Below, piece after piece: positions 25,025 through 37,600 of a DNA stretch of 64,000 nucleotides. A program made the translations under genes and the position numbers. The stretch is taken from NCBI GenBank assembly GCA_021229015.1, contig CM037792.1, positions 1,116,001 through 1,180,000 of the forward strand, in the 5' to 3' direction. The DNA comes from Solen grandis. Taxonomy: Eukaryota > Mollusca > Bivalvia > Adapedonta > Solenidae. Below the pieces are notes generated by a model. It was not told the origin of the DNA, ran no database searches, and worked only from the letters and a program-made list of their open reading frames with translations. How positions within the stretch are numbered: the stretch's first letter is position 1; each line of letters starts with the position of its first letter.

Positions 25025-27015
25025 TGGCTCTTTCACATTTTGGTGATCGACACTTCCGTTGTGGAGCTCTCGACCAAAACAAAGCTGAAAAAAGGTAAGC
25101 ACATTTTATAAAAATATCCGTTTTTTAAAAGAACAAACTTGTTTTTCAAAAATTGAAGAATGTCATGCCACGTAGAACATTTTTCTTCTTCCTTCTTCTT
25201 CCTTGATGTACAGAACCCTCTCTGGGGCATTGTCGTTCATTGGTGTATGTACAAAGCTGTGTGTACGACGCGCATATATGTACAGTGCAGATAAAATGGT
25301 AAAAATAGCCATCTTTCAGGTTACCCCAGCGCAACCAGACTCCTCTTGGAAGTCTCGACGCTATCGACGTTGGTGACTTGCATGGGAAGCTGGTTCCATA
25401 GTTTGATGGCGGAGGAAACGAAAGAATGCAGGTAGGCGTCTGTACGGCAGAAGGGTATCGATTAACGGGTGCCATGGTTCGAGTGTTGATGGCGGATGGG
25501 TATGAAAGGCTCTCTGCTGGGATCTCGACAAAGCCATGAACAATCCTGAGGACCATGACCATCTAGGCTTGGGAGCGACGTAATTCAAGGGGCTGCCACC
25601 ATCTGGCTGGCGCTGCCTGTGGAGTGGTAGTTTCCCTTGACGAAATGTGTGGCTCGGCGGTGAACAGCTTCAAGTTGGTTTATGTTTGACTCTGTGTAAA
25701 GGTCCCAGGCTGAGCTGGCATACTCCATATGATGGGCCTGATAGAAGTCCGATAACACTGTGCCTTGATCTTTTGAGGGCAGTTTGACAGGTTTCTTCGG
25801 AGGGAGGCTAGGCTGTTGATCGCCTTCTTTTCAGTCCCTGCGATATGGGTGTTCAGGGTGAGTTTCTCGTCTGTGTGGACACCCAGGTATTTCCCCACCC
25901 TGACCACTTGCAGCTCGCAGCCGTGGATACGGTATGTTGTCCTGATTGGGCTTCTCTTCCTGGTGATACGGACTACCTCACACTTTGAAGGGTGGGACGA
26001 CATTAGCCAGTCGTTTTCTCATATTTGGAGCTGGTCTAAGACATCGTGCAGGGTTTTGGCATCCTCTGTGGTGTGAATCCTCCCATACAGGAAACTGTCG
26101 TCAGCAAAAAGCCGAACTGGTGATGTGGTATGGAGTGGGAGATCGTTAATATAAAGCAAGAAGAGATGAGGTCCGATGACTGATCCTTGAGACACACCAG
26201 AAGTGACAGGTGCTGTGTCAGAGGACTTTCTCTCGACCAGGACTTGCTGAGTTCTCTGTACTAAGAAGCTACGTATCCACTGTAGCAGTCTTCCCATGAT
26301 TCCGTGGTGGCTGAGTTTTATGGCTAACCGCTAATGAGGTACCTTGTCGAGGGCCTTGCTGAAGTCGAGCAAGACAGCATCAATCTGCTCTCCCTCATCA
26401 AGGCCCTTTGCTAGGTCATGTAATGTGAGGATGAGGTGGCTCTCTGTTGACCCCCTCTTCCTGAACCCATGTTGTTGGTCGGCGAGTATCCGATGCTTGT
26501 CAAGATGGGTCATGATCTGGCTGTGATGAATGTGCTTAATTAACTTGTTGCAAACAGAGGTGAGCGATTGACGGGGTCACAACGTTCTCTCTTTTTGAAG
26601 ATGGGTGTGGCGTTGGCATGCCTCCAATCTTTTGGTACCTCACCCTGTGCAATAGAGGCAGAGAAGAGCAGAGTCAAGACAGGTGCCAGTCCCTCAGCGT
26701 GGTTTCTCAGGAACTTTGTATGGGTGTTGTCCGGACTAGTCGCCTTGTGTGGATCATGGTCAGCTAGGAGCTTCCCCACACCTTCAACTCATTTTCATCA
26801 CCTTGAATACAATTTTGAATAACCTAAAATGATGTTGCTAGAGCCTTTACCAAATATCAACTCGTGTGTTTTCTTTTACGAGGAGACACATCTTGAGTGA
26901 TTGGATATTTCTATAAAATGTGCTTACCCTTTTCAACCTTGTTTTGGTCGATGGCTCTATAACGGAAGTGTCGAGGGCTCTCATTTAAACAGTTCACCAA
27001 AATGTGAAAGAGCTA
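25025..27015. repeat. Inverted repeat of about 90-100 bp bracketing the LINE remnant
   Basis: Left arm about 25030-25115 (ctttcacattttggtgatcg, cacttccgttgtggagctct, ggtaagcacattttata) matches the reverse complement of the right arm about 26917-27013 (ataaaatgtgcttaccc, aacggaagtgtcgagggctc, ccaaaatgtgaaagagc). The right arm has about 20 extra bases near 26980. Confidence 0.85.
25321..26790 (-). pseudogene. Non-LTR retrotransposon reverse transcriptase, 5'-truncated and frameshifted (CR1/Jockey-like)
   Basis: Minus-strand blocks in order: KLLADHDPHKATSPDN and PIFKKRERCDP (26540-26779), then QQHGFRKRGSTESHLILTL and DAVLLDFSKALDKVPH (26331-26513), then SGVSQGSVIGPHLFLLYIND and LFADDSFLYG (26019-26297), then SKCEVVRITRK and KYLGVHTDEKLT (25680-26003), and finally IKLWNQLPMQV before a TAA at 25321. 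RT motifs including FADD are present. Several frameshifts and in-frame stops break it. No endonuclease part is seen; upstream sequence ends the homology at about 26790. Confidence 0.92.
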
Positions 27016-27044
27016 TCGTGTAACCAAGTAAAATCCTACTGCCC

Positions 27045-27107
27045 CGGGCTGGTATCGAACTCGAGACCCTCGATATGCAAATCGGACACTCTACCACGTC
27101 GCCACAA
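27045..27107 (-). mobile_element. tRNA-Ala-like sequence, probably a SINE head or tRNA pseudogene
   Basis: On the minus strand: gtggcgacgtggtagagtgt, an anticodon-loop-like tttgcat, and B box gagttcgatacc. The acceptor ends do not pair convincingly, so a functional tRNA is doubtful. Confidence 0.5.
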
Positions 27108-27425
27108 AAGCTAGCTTCATGGCAAGATAGTATAAGTGCCATTTTATACCTCTACTACAATCGTTTAGAAGGCGGCGTAGTAAACATTGTAATGAAGAGG
27201 ACTATAATCGTCCTTCCCTTTTACAGATACAGTGAATCGGATGATGATAAACTGCAGAAATTTACTATGTCCAGTCCGAAACAGGCCTTAAATTATTGTA
27301 ATAATTGTATAATTATATACAGGGAGAGAGAGAGAGAGAGAGAGAGAGATTTACGCCGAATAAATGCAGTGTATCACTCCGCGCTCAATATATATAAATG
27401 CCGATATAAGGTCATGAACTCCTTA

Positions 27426-27681
27426 AGGGGCCTCCGCGGCCGAGAGGGAGTTCATAAAGTCGCTGACTTTAACACTCACTCAATCCCTTCATCGCGTGGG
27501 TTCGAGTCCCGGCAGGGTCATTCGAATTTTTCATAGAGGAAGCCTTCCAGCTGGCTTGCGGTAGGTCGGTGGTTCTACCCGGATGCCTCCGTGCATTCGG
27601 GGTCTTCCTCCACCTGTAATTAGCTGGACGTCGCTGTATGACTGAAATACTGTCGAAGCGACGGTAATCTCAAATAGTCAA
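27426..27681 (+). mobile_element. SINE family S1, full length, with 15-bp target duplication
   Basis: A tRNA-like head (A box ggccgagagggagtt, B box gggttcgagtccc) is followed by a body with cttgcggtaggtcggtggtt and tagctggacgtcgctgtatg and the end gcgacggtaatctcaaata. GTCATGAACTCCTTA is duplicated perfectly at 27411-27425 and 27682-27696. Pol III-type internal promoter; mobilised by a LINE. Confidence 0.95.
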
Positions 27682-27712
27682 GTCATGAACTCCTTATAGG
27701 TATGCACGATAC

Positions 27713-27925
27713 ACCGAGAGACTGTTGACAGTTATCATGAAACAAATTGTTCAGCAGACTTACAACTAGTAACTGGAGTTGCAGGAAATTTGTGATTTTT
27801 TTTCGTCATATGATCTTTGCCTCTTCCAAGTTCAACCCTGCATAAAGCTAGAATTAGACTTATAGCTATTTTTTTGTTAATCATGCCGACAGTCTCTCGT
27901 GCTTTGAGCGCTTAGTTAAACCTAT
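27713..27925. repeat. Unclassified repeat shared with 35690-35955
   Basis: Blocks in common: agttgcag, cgtcatatgatctttgcctc against cgtcatatgtcctttgcctc, and aagttcaaccctgc. Both continue to gacagtctctcgtgctttga or acagtctttcagcacattgt. Confidence 0.7.
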
Positions 27926-28032
27926 ATGAGGAAACATTCGTGTCTTGGTCCTACATAGTTCACTAGCTCATTAGGCTGCAAGGGTAGGAAGCGACTTCGA
28001 AACCACATGTGGCACGATTTTCTTTCTTTTGC

Positions 28033-28063
<31 letters not shown>

Positions 28064-28104
28064 CGGTTTTACATGTATATTAAATCTAATTTCAGTTTCC
28101 TTAT

Positions 28105-28200
28105 GACTTGATTTGACTATTTGAGTTTACCGTCGCTTCGACAGTATTTCAGTCATATAGCGACGTCCAGCTAATTACAGGTGGAGGAAGACTCCGAATG
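28105..28200 (-). mobile_element. SINE family S1, strongly 5'-truncated
   Basis: 96 bases of S1 3' end on the minus strand (ttgagtttaccgtcgcttcg to gaggaagactccgaatg). TCAGTTTCCTTAT is duplicated perfectly at 28092-28104 and 28201-28213. It lies about 390 bases upstream of the sorting nexin start codon. Confidence 0.93.
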
Positions 28201-28584
28201 TCAGTTTCCTTATAAATGATCATACATGAATGAAATGATGAAATATCTTTTATTTGTCACAGTGGTTAATTGTAAGCTATTTATTTTAATTGTTACGGCC
28301 CTATTTATGTAATAACAAAGTGGCTATTTATATGATATTGGATTCGTTGGTATCGCTTGAAAATTTCAAAAGATAACTCCTTTTTTTTTTTTTTTAATTT
28401 TCCCTTTGTTATTCATCTTCATACATTTTTCTTTTCATGAAAGAAAAAAGTGTTGTCCTTTCTTGGCTGCAGTAGTTAACTCCCCTTACATGTTACAGCG
28501 TGCAAGGGAGATCACTGCGTGGAGTTTTGCATGTTTGTTTACATTTTGCAATCACGTAGGTGGCGCTGTAGAATCAGCTGACAA

Positions 28585-28595
28585 CAAAATGGCGG
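28585..28595 (+). promoter_or_regulatory. YY1-like motif overlapping the start codon
   Basis: The sequence AAAATGGCGG spans the ATG and matches the core of the YY1 consensus (ATGGCG with leading A's). In many animal genes such a site overlaps the initiator Met of short first exons. The exon codes only five residues, which fits that layout. The match is short, so function is inferred. Confidence 0.4.
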
Positions 28596-28603
28596 AAGTC
28601 CAG
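28589..28603 (+). CDS. Exon 1 coding part: start codon and four codons (MAEVQ)
   Basis: The ATG sits in ACAAAATGGCGG, followed by GAA GTC CAG and a consensus donor gtaagt at 28604. This start is chosen because SNX9-type proteins begin only a few residues before the SH3 ALYDF motif, and exon 2 supplies that motif at once. The frame is open upstream to 28406, but those residues (Cys/Phe-rich, low complexity) do not look like a family extension. The 5' UTR probably lies in roughly 28450-28588; no TATA box is evident. Confidence 0.85.
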
Positions 28604-31600
28604 GTAAGTCCCCCTAGGGTGTCAAAAAATAACGCAAAAACTTTATCAAAATGGTGATTGTCCATATGGTGAGAAGAAATTATAGCTTACATGGATTAAC
28701 GGCGTTATTTTCATTCGATGTTCATACCCTGTTGTCTGTGTATTCTTAAGCTTGCATATATACGCCCCACAAATTCCGGAAATTTCTTCATTTTTTGTTT
28801 CAAGTAGTGGGTGGGGTTTAAATATCATGAATCATAGCGTACATGTTAAATTACTTTATGTCTTTTGAGGTATTTATTTTTTTGTTGTTGTTACAGTATA
28901 ACAATACAACAATATATTATTTTCATAATTAAAGTATAAATATCATATGAAGGAATAACAAAAATATCATTGTTGCAAATGGTTGTTTTGAAACTGTTGT
29001 AGAAAATGGCAATCAAACTTAATTTGATGTAGTACAATTTTGGACTTTAAGTCAACGGATTCACTTGAAAATAATTACTTATGTGTAAAGCTCTTAAGCA
29101 TTGTTAGTAATTTAATTTTTAGTAACAGTAGTATTCATGATTTTTTTTCTGACTCTCACTAATTTTATTAATGATGCAGAGTCATCACTGTCATATTTTT
29201 ACATAACTTAATATATTTCTGTGTATGTATGTTTATGTCCTACTTTATAATTAATTTTTAATATATAATTTCATAATTCCATATTATATTGGCAGTAGCT
29301 AGTCCTAAGGGAACTTGATGTCAGACATGAATGTCTTAATCACACATCTCCACAATGACCGTATACATTTCCTGACATTTGGACAGTCCACATTGGACCA
29401 GCTAGGCAATTGGCATTGATTTAAAACATAATCAAATAATAAAAATATACTAGTGTAAATCATATTTAGCTTTGTAAATTATGTTTATGTAGTTGTTAAT
29501 TGATTGGTTAATCAATTAGAAATGTGTCTAGGCAACTAGCCAGTAGAGATGTACTAGAGATGTACTAGAGCTTGTCTTACATCCTTCAAATTATGTTTCA
29601 ATCAGGGATAAAAGCACTGAAATAAATAGAACTAATATTTTGTATCATTTTGCTGGTATTGCATTAGGGCTGTCACAGTATGATCCAAGTGTAACACGAT
29701 ATATTGCTACATATAAAGAGCATACCACAATATATTGCCATATTATTTTGCTCATACTTTTATTTTTGGCTATTTCAAATAATAAAAAAAAAGATTAAAA
29801 AGATATTGACATCTCATTCAACCACCATTTAATTACCTTTGTCTGCCTACTGATCATTATATTGCAAACATGCTACATGTGTAAATTAATTCGAACATAG
29901 AAGGAATGAATAGAAGTTTATAATATACTTGTTTTCTGATTCATACAGAATCAGAAATGTAATGTAATATGTACCTGGAACTGGATTAGATATGTTAAAA
30001 CTAACATTTAGACTATATTTAACAATATGTATACAATGACAATAGATGTCATAATATCTTAAACATTGAATGGGTAGGTAACATCTTAACTGTCCAAATT
30101 GTAAACAAAAGCATCCATTAAACAACCTGTATCAACATGAAAACTGTAAAAACAAAAAACAGCAAAATTATAAGGCCTAACACCACATTAAGAGAAGTTA
30201 GTAAGATAAATTGTAAATAGGTGCCAGAATGCATTTGCATATCAGTTCAACTGGGGCCTCTGTGGCTGAGAGGGTAAAGTCGCTGACTTAACCCTTTCCC
30301 TCATATAGACTCATTTTGACGCACTCAATAGGTACCACATAAAGCCTGATCTGCTGAAAACCACAGTTAAACCTTACCAAATTTAATTACAATATCCTCA
30401 TTTCCAGACCACTGAGGAGCAGCGAACAGCATAAAACCTGATCAGCCTGCGAGTTACTCGCAGACTGATCTGGTTTTATGCTGTTCGCATAGGTCTTTTC
30501 ATGGTATCCTCTATGAGGGAAAGGGTTAAACACTCATTCAGCCCATGTATTGTTGCTTTAGTTACTTAAAGCCTGAATGCTACAAAAAAGGTAAAGGTCG
30601 GTTAAAAAAATAGGGACAGATGGGTTAGTGGAAACAAGTAACTATTTTTTATTACGCCTTACCTATTTTCCTGAAATTCTGGAAAGCCTTAGCATGTCCC
30701 ATAAAGCACTCTCTGAAAAACAAGATCATATTCACACCAATGGTTTGAGCACTCACTAAACACATCCCTAAATTGCTGTCGAAAAAATTTGAATGATATA
30801 CTGGTATCCCAGAACTGAATAAAACAATATAAGACAATAACAAGAGGCTTAACCTATAAATACTAATTTTTGGATAAGATGTATAACATTTTTTATATTT
30901 TGATACAAAAAACAACAACAGAACTTAAATTTGTATCAATAAACTGAAAGATAAGTGGACAAAATTTGGAAATATTTGACTCAGTTATGGCCCCTTTTTG
31001 TTTTAGAATTTGCTAAAAATAACTTAATTAATTGATCAGGCTTAATATTCTGTGTTAAAGCGCTGTGTGGTGGTTGTACATACTCACCTTCAGTGATATT
31101 TCTAGTTTTTGTTGGCAAATTTTAGATTCTAGGACAAAGGAATTAGGATGATTGCATTTATATGCTTCAAATACAGTCAACCCTCTTTACAACAGCGGTG
31201 TTTGTTTCAGCGAATTTTGCTGTTATAAAGAAATGGCCATTGTAAAGAACAGACAGAGAAGGTTTATGCACCCCCAATACTACTGCTGTTATAAAGAGGA
31301 TACTGTTAAAATCATGAATGCTGTTGTAAAGAGGTTTCAATGGATTGAGATAATGAAATTATGATTCCAGGCACAGACGCTATATGACTTTGATGGCGAT
31401 AATGGAAGTGGTGAATTAAGCTTCAAAGCAGGAGAAACTCTGACCATTCTACAACAGGTAAGTTATTCTTCTGGAATCCTTTTTCCCCTCCGAAACAGAT
31501 GTGCACTAGGTTAATCATGCTTTTTGTAACACCTGCTTAAGGAAGCAGGTGTGACATAGATGTCCAGTTTTTCGTCTGTCTGTGCGGTCGTGACTTTTCA

Positions 31601-34600
31601 AATTAGATTTTGCCAAAAATACCTTGTCCTATCAATTACTCATCCTAGGTTCGATGGATTTAGATTATTTGTTGTACTTTTATTCATCTCAACACATATT
31701 CATCTCAATTAAGTAAAGGCCAGGTTAAACTTTCAGTAAAATTCATATATTTTTGACACAGTTATGGCCCCTTAATAACTAAAATACCTTGTCAGTTTGA
31801 TTAGGCTTCATATTCCATTTTTTTCTCTGTTTAATTTCTAACAAGGCTCAACTGTTATTTTATTTTGAATAAATTAATTCTCTTCCACATCAGGCTTGTC
31901 ATTGGATGCTATTTTGAAACATGTTGACAAGGGAAGGCACTCTGACTGCTCAGAAAAAGTACTCATGCTGACCAACCTACCTGCCAAATTTGAGGAAGTG
32001 TGTGGTAATTTGTAAGCTTAGGAAATTCATTCATGTCAAAATTAGCCGCAAAAGATTTGATGATCAAATCATCTTTCAGTCAGAATTTATCTCAAGAATT
32101 TATTGGCGTTAATAGATTTTCTTTTTGAAGATTGTGATGTTGTAATTGTAGGTAAGGCCAAAAAAAAAAAGTTCTGTTTCTGGTCTCCAACAAGAAAAAA
32201 AAAAAGGCAGGTAGGTAGGGATTATTTTTTTTATTGAAAGGAAAGGTAAAAAAAAAAGGAAAGTTTTGTCATTAAAAAAGAGGGTCAGTTGGGAGACCAG
32301 AAATGGAACTATTTTTTCTCTTTTTTTTTCCCTAATGTTTGGGACTGGCCCCAAATTACCCGGTATGTGATGCATAATCTTAAGTTCGAATTGGTTCAAA
32401 TTGTATTTACCTACTACATTTTGATTATTGGCAAACAGAGCAGACCCAGGTCTCCTCTGTTTGCCAATGATCAGGTTCTCCTCTGTTTGCTCAGACAATA
32501 TTGTAGCTCAGTTTCTACACATTTGGTAAAAAAGTATTCCTGATACCATAAACCATTTTAAGTTCAGTTAATAAATATTCATCAGGTCATAATTTCTCTA
32601 TGAATATTATATTCATGAGGTAAAGTGTTTATTATCCTATTCATTTGAAAGGCAGCCATGTATCCAGTATTTAGAATAAAGCTGGTTTAACTGATTATTA
32701 ACAGTAACTGATTATCAGATCAATCTGGGTATCAAATAAATATGCCCTTGTTTATCTGTTAATTTTTCTATCTATCAAAAAATCCTGTGTTATGCATTTG
32801 AGTCAGTGTCTTAACCCTTTCCCTCATACAGGAAACCATGAAAAGACCTATGCGAACAGCATAAAACCAGATCAGCCTGCGAGTAACTCCTCAGTGGTCT
32901 GGAAATGAGTATTTTGTAATTAAATTTGGTAAAGTTTAATTGTGGTTTTCTGCAGATCAGGCTTTATGTGATACCTATTGAGGGCGTCAAAATGAGTATA
33001 TATGAGGGAAAGGGTTAAAACCTTAAATGCTGGTCCTCACTGGGATGATCTAAGGCATAATCAAAATTAGTTGCATCAAATATATTTAATCCAGCTGTTT
33101 TAGATCAACTTAATATGCATAATTATATAGACTACACATTTTTGTCGTGAAGTGATGTAATTTGGCCTTTAAGATATATGTAGCGTGTTATGTGTAAGAG
33201 AATATGTGTTGATTATATGAGCATATTGTTATATGATATATTATATGATATTACGTTATATCACCCGCAGTGCATGTCAATATAACATCATATGGACAGT
33301 ATGATATGGACAGTATGATATCACATTGAATTAAGAACAATTATGCAATTTAGGTACAATATTTCAAATGTTTCACTTTCTTCCTATGTTTATTGCTTGT
33401 TTGTTTAAAACACTGAATTTTTTTTGTGAGTTCTTGGAATTCTGTTGCCTTGATAAAATATCTCATTTATGCCAGTGACTCCATTGGACAAAATTTGAGA
33501 GGTAATCACATTGTGACCTTGTCTTTCTTATGAGTAAAAGATGAATAAAGCTACATGGCTTGATAGTCCCTAGTGATATTTGTCACAATCAGTTATCGAT
33601 TCAATCTGATGGGTTATAATCATTAACTTTCCGATTAATAATTGCTTGAACCAGAAGTAACATTCACGCAAGGCGCTTGATTATACACAGTTGCATCAAC
33701 TTCATGAAGTAGTTTTCGACACAGTTTTAGCTTTATAATTGCTGGAGCAGTTAATAGGTTATACTTAGTTCATGGCCTTATTGTTTAAAAAGGGATATTT
33801 AAAGGACCTAGGTAAAATCAAGAGATTCCAGATTGATGTTTAGTGTACACTAGACAGACAACACATGATATGGTATGGTATAAAAATTTACAACGACGTC
33901 TTGAAACGGATATATGTAAATTGATTATTGTCGCTCTTCAGTAAAGTAACTGATCATCCGTTCATTGGTGACTTGGTGACAATTGGAACATCGCTAGTAG
34001 TCTCAGAAGTCTGCGTGATACAGGTTTTGTTTTCTGAGCCCGTCATTAACAGCATTCCTGTCCAGTGTTCAATTCTGATATCACAGTCTGGAGCTTTGCT
34101 GACTGTCTCAATATATGTCACTGTTCTGTGGATATACTTCAATCACTGTCAAGCTGGTATGTGCAATTCTTCCATCATCACAAACAATTTCTGTAGTAGT
34201 CCTCCTTCCATAACGCTTAACCAATCAGATATGCCAGTTTATCCCATGTTGGAGTATGGAAAAAGCTGACCTGCAAGCAATTTTCAGTTGGACTAGGTTT
34301 TATGGTGTTGCATTCAGTTTATCAGAACAGCATAAGTCCTGTCTCAAATCTTTTCAGCCATACTTAGTAATATTTAAATACTTAGGAGTGGTTGGTGAAT
34401 TTCACTGTTTTTGTTTCTCTAATAAAAATTCCTATTAATATTTCCTTTCAAGATATTGTTAGATAATGGATTTTTCATTATGGTTTACCATGCAGACTGT
34501 AGAATCTGAGCTACAATATTGTATGAGCAAACAGAGGTAACCCTGATCAGACATCTCCTAGAAGTCTGCTCCGTTTGCCAATGTGTCAGAATGTGTCTTT

Positions 34601-37600
34601 TTGAAGTAAAGGGTTAACATTAGTCATAATAGACTTCACACAAAGTAGGGTCAGTTGAATTACGGGAACCAGACATTTTTTAGGCCTTATAGATAAAAAT
34701 TTAAAAAAAAATACTACTTGAAAGGTATGTAAGAAACCTTTGGCAACCAATACAACACCAGATCAAGCTGTAAGTTACTCACAGTTTGAGGCTTACGTGG
34801 CCAAGTGGTTAGAGGTGTTGACTCACTGCTGTATCACTTGGTCCTTGCCTACACTCAGGTCTGATTATTCTCTCATGTGAGGAAACCTCCCACTTGGCTA
34901 GGTAGTGTTTCTACTTGAAGTGCTTCTGTGCATAGCAGAATGAGTGGAATATTGTCTCGGGTATAAACTCCTAAACAGCTAGGGTGATTCACGGGGTTAT
35001 CTTTCAGTACCTTCAACCCTTTACTTCAAATAGACTCAATCTGACGCACTGGCAAACAGAGCACTCAGCAGACCCAGATCAGACAGTTCCTTCCAGGGTC
35101 TTCTCTGTTTGTTCATACAATATTGTAACTCAGATTCTACATAGTCTGCATAGCAAAAATAAAAAAAAAAATGTTTCATAATATGCCATTTAAAGTTCAG
35201 TCAATTGATATTCATCAAGTTAAAAATTTGTGCATGAATATTCATGAGGTAAACGGTTAAGTATGATACATGACCAAAAGTGATCCAAGTTATTATGGAA
35301 GGCATATTTCAGGCTTTGCCTTTGTATAGGAATTACTGTCCTGGCATTTGTCTCTAGTTACTTTTCATTGGCATGACTTGCATATAAATGATAAAATTAT
35401 CCTCTGTGATTTAAGAAGCAAATACCATCTTGATTTGCAAATGCAACTTCTAGACTGATGGTGTTGTGTTTTTTTTTTAAGACTGATGGTAGTGGTAAAT
35501 AAAAAGCAGAAACTGTTGGATTTGCATAACTACTGCAGTTGTTTTCACCTCACTGTACCACTTTGCACTCAGTAATGTCTTAATGCAAAGCAATTGTGTA
35601 CATCAGGTTCACTAATTATGCAGGAAGGTCATGGGTCATGACCTCTTTTGGTATGTAATTTATGAATGGAACTTCACTCCAATCATTATGAAACAAATCA
35701 GAGCGCTCCAGGCATACAGAAAGACTGCCAGTGGGAATATCATGAGACAAAGAGCAAGGCCAGCTGACTTACTATTAGTTACTAGAGTTGCAGAAAAATG
35801 TGTGGAGTTTTTGGCGTCATATGTCCTTTGCCTCTGTCAAGTTCAACCCTGCTTAAAAGCTGGAATTAGAATAACCCGTATTAGCTATTTCATCATGTAA
35901 ATCCTGCAAACAGTCTTTCAGCACATTGTGCGCTTTGATTACTGCTTGTTTAACACACCCCATGGTTGACTAAGAAACTTTTCTAAGTGCATATCGAGGG
36001 ATGAGAGCAAAACAGGCTAAGTGCATATATTTATATAAGCACTTAGCATAGTTTCACTCTCACCCCTCAATATAGAAATTAAAGAAGAAAGAATAGGTTT
36101 CTATTTAACTCAAAACCTGCTCTCAGTTTAAAACCCAATCAAAATGAAAATATATTTTATGCTGATGTGGGTTTTGTTTTTAACCTTTTAGCTTATGAAT
36201 ATTCAATTCATGAGGAATATTGATTTACTGAACTTGAAATGGTATATGAAACAGTGGATTTTCTTTGCCATGCAGACTGTGTAGAATCTGAGCTACAATA
36301 TTGTATATGCAAGCAGGAGACCCTAATCAGACGTCCCCTTCCAGGAGTTGTCTGATCTGGGTTAATTCTGTTTGCCAGTGCATCAAAATAGGTCTATATG
36401 AAGTAAAGGGTTAATTAGATTGGTTGATACGGATGATAAGGAAGTGATAATGTAAGTGAGTAAGTCTCAATCTAATTAAAGACATGACCTATATTTAGCT
36501 GCAATAGAAAGTGTGCGCTCAGCATTTTTGTTGTATTACTTCTATCTGATGCTGCAGTCTTGCTTTTAATTTTATGATGTTGACACTGTCCTGAACTAAG
36601 AGAGAGAGAGGATTAAATGAGAGAGAGAAAGAGAGAGAGAGAGAGAGTTGACTCATTATGGGAGAGAGAGAGAGAGAGTAAATAGTAAATCTCTGGTTGT
36701 GTGCTTAGCAGCTCCCTTCATATATTTCTTTTTACTGTTTCTTCAGTCTTACTTAGTTTCCTTCAACCCCCATTTATTTCCCCAAAAGTTAATTATACCT
36801 ATTGGTCGGACATCTTCATAGTAAGTATGCCTGATCACTTTTCACCATTTTAGGATGAATTGGCTGTTATCAAGTTTCCCCATCACTGCTGAAGATCAAC
36901 TGTAGTGGGGTGTGAGTGATATGTCACTATGTGTTGTACATTTGACAGTGACAGTTAGGGCTATGTTGCCCTGTCTCACCATTATGACTGTAGGCAGTCT
37001 CCTTACAGTCTAATCTTGATTAATTAGAAGTAGATGGGTGGCTACACTAGTATTGGTAGCTAGTGGTACACTGATGTAACATCATCATCGGAACGTTCAT
37101 AGATGGTCATCGACTAAGAATTTGATTTTAAACTGTATGACTTTTTTTGTATGTGTATTACATCTATCAATAACCATTTATAGATGCATGGTCACCCAAT
37201 GCAACCATTTGGGATTTTAGAAAAAATTTTAAAAAAATTGGTGGTTTCCCCCATCACAGGCAGTACTGTCACAGACAGTATTGAAACTATATTTAGATTG
37301 GTGCCTGGGTAGCGTAGTGGTAACGCTTCTCACAAATGTGTCCCGGGTTCGATTCCTGGTCACATATGTGAGACGGTATAGTGGTCGCCCATCCAGGCAG
37401 GTGGGTTTAATCCGGGTTCTCTGCTAATAATGTAAGTTGTGAGAACTTGTTTAATTGATGTAAAATAAATAAAATTTAAACTATTTAGAGTTATAAATCT
37501 ATATTTAGGTTTTCTATTTTCATTTTCTGTCACTTGGCTGATCAAATTCACTCTTTACAGATTGAACTTAGGAAATCACTTCCCTGAATTGGTGAAGGCG

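Larger units (their letters stand above)
28604..31370 (+). other. Intron 1 of the sorting nexin gene
   Basis: 2,767 bases, gtaagt to ccag. It holds the split SINE/MITE at 30253-30570 and the MITE-like 31172-31365. Otherwise AT-rich with no further feature. Confidence 0.85.

Noticed and set aside
21663..26779. Active retrotransposon genes
   Set aside because: All RT blocks have stops or frameshifts and lack endonuclease parts; annotated as remnants.
27075..27536. 153-codon frame
   Set aside because: It covers a tRNA-like piece, a (GA)n microsatellite and a SINE head; no protein family.
28406..28588. In-frame extension upstream of MAEVQ
   Set aside because: Composition is low-complexity and the family starts a few residues before the SH3; treated as 5' UTR or promoter.
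37298..37370. Functional tRNA-Val gene
   Set aside because: A and B boxes are present but the acceptor stem does not pair and the sequence continues into a SINE body with an A-rich tail.
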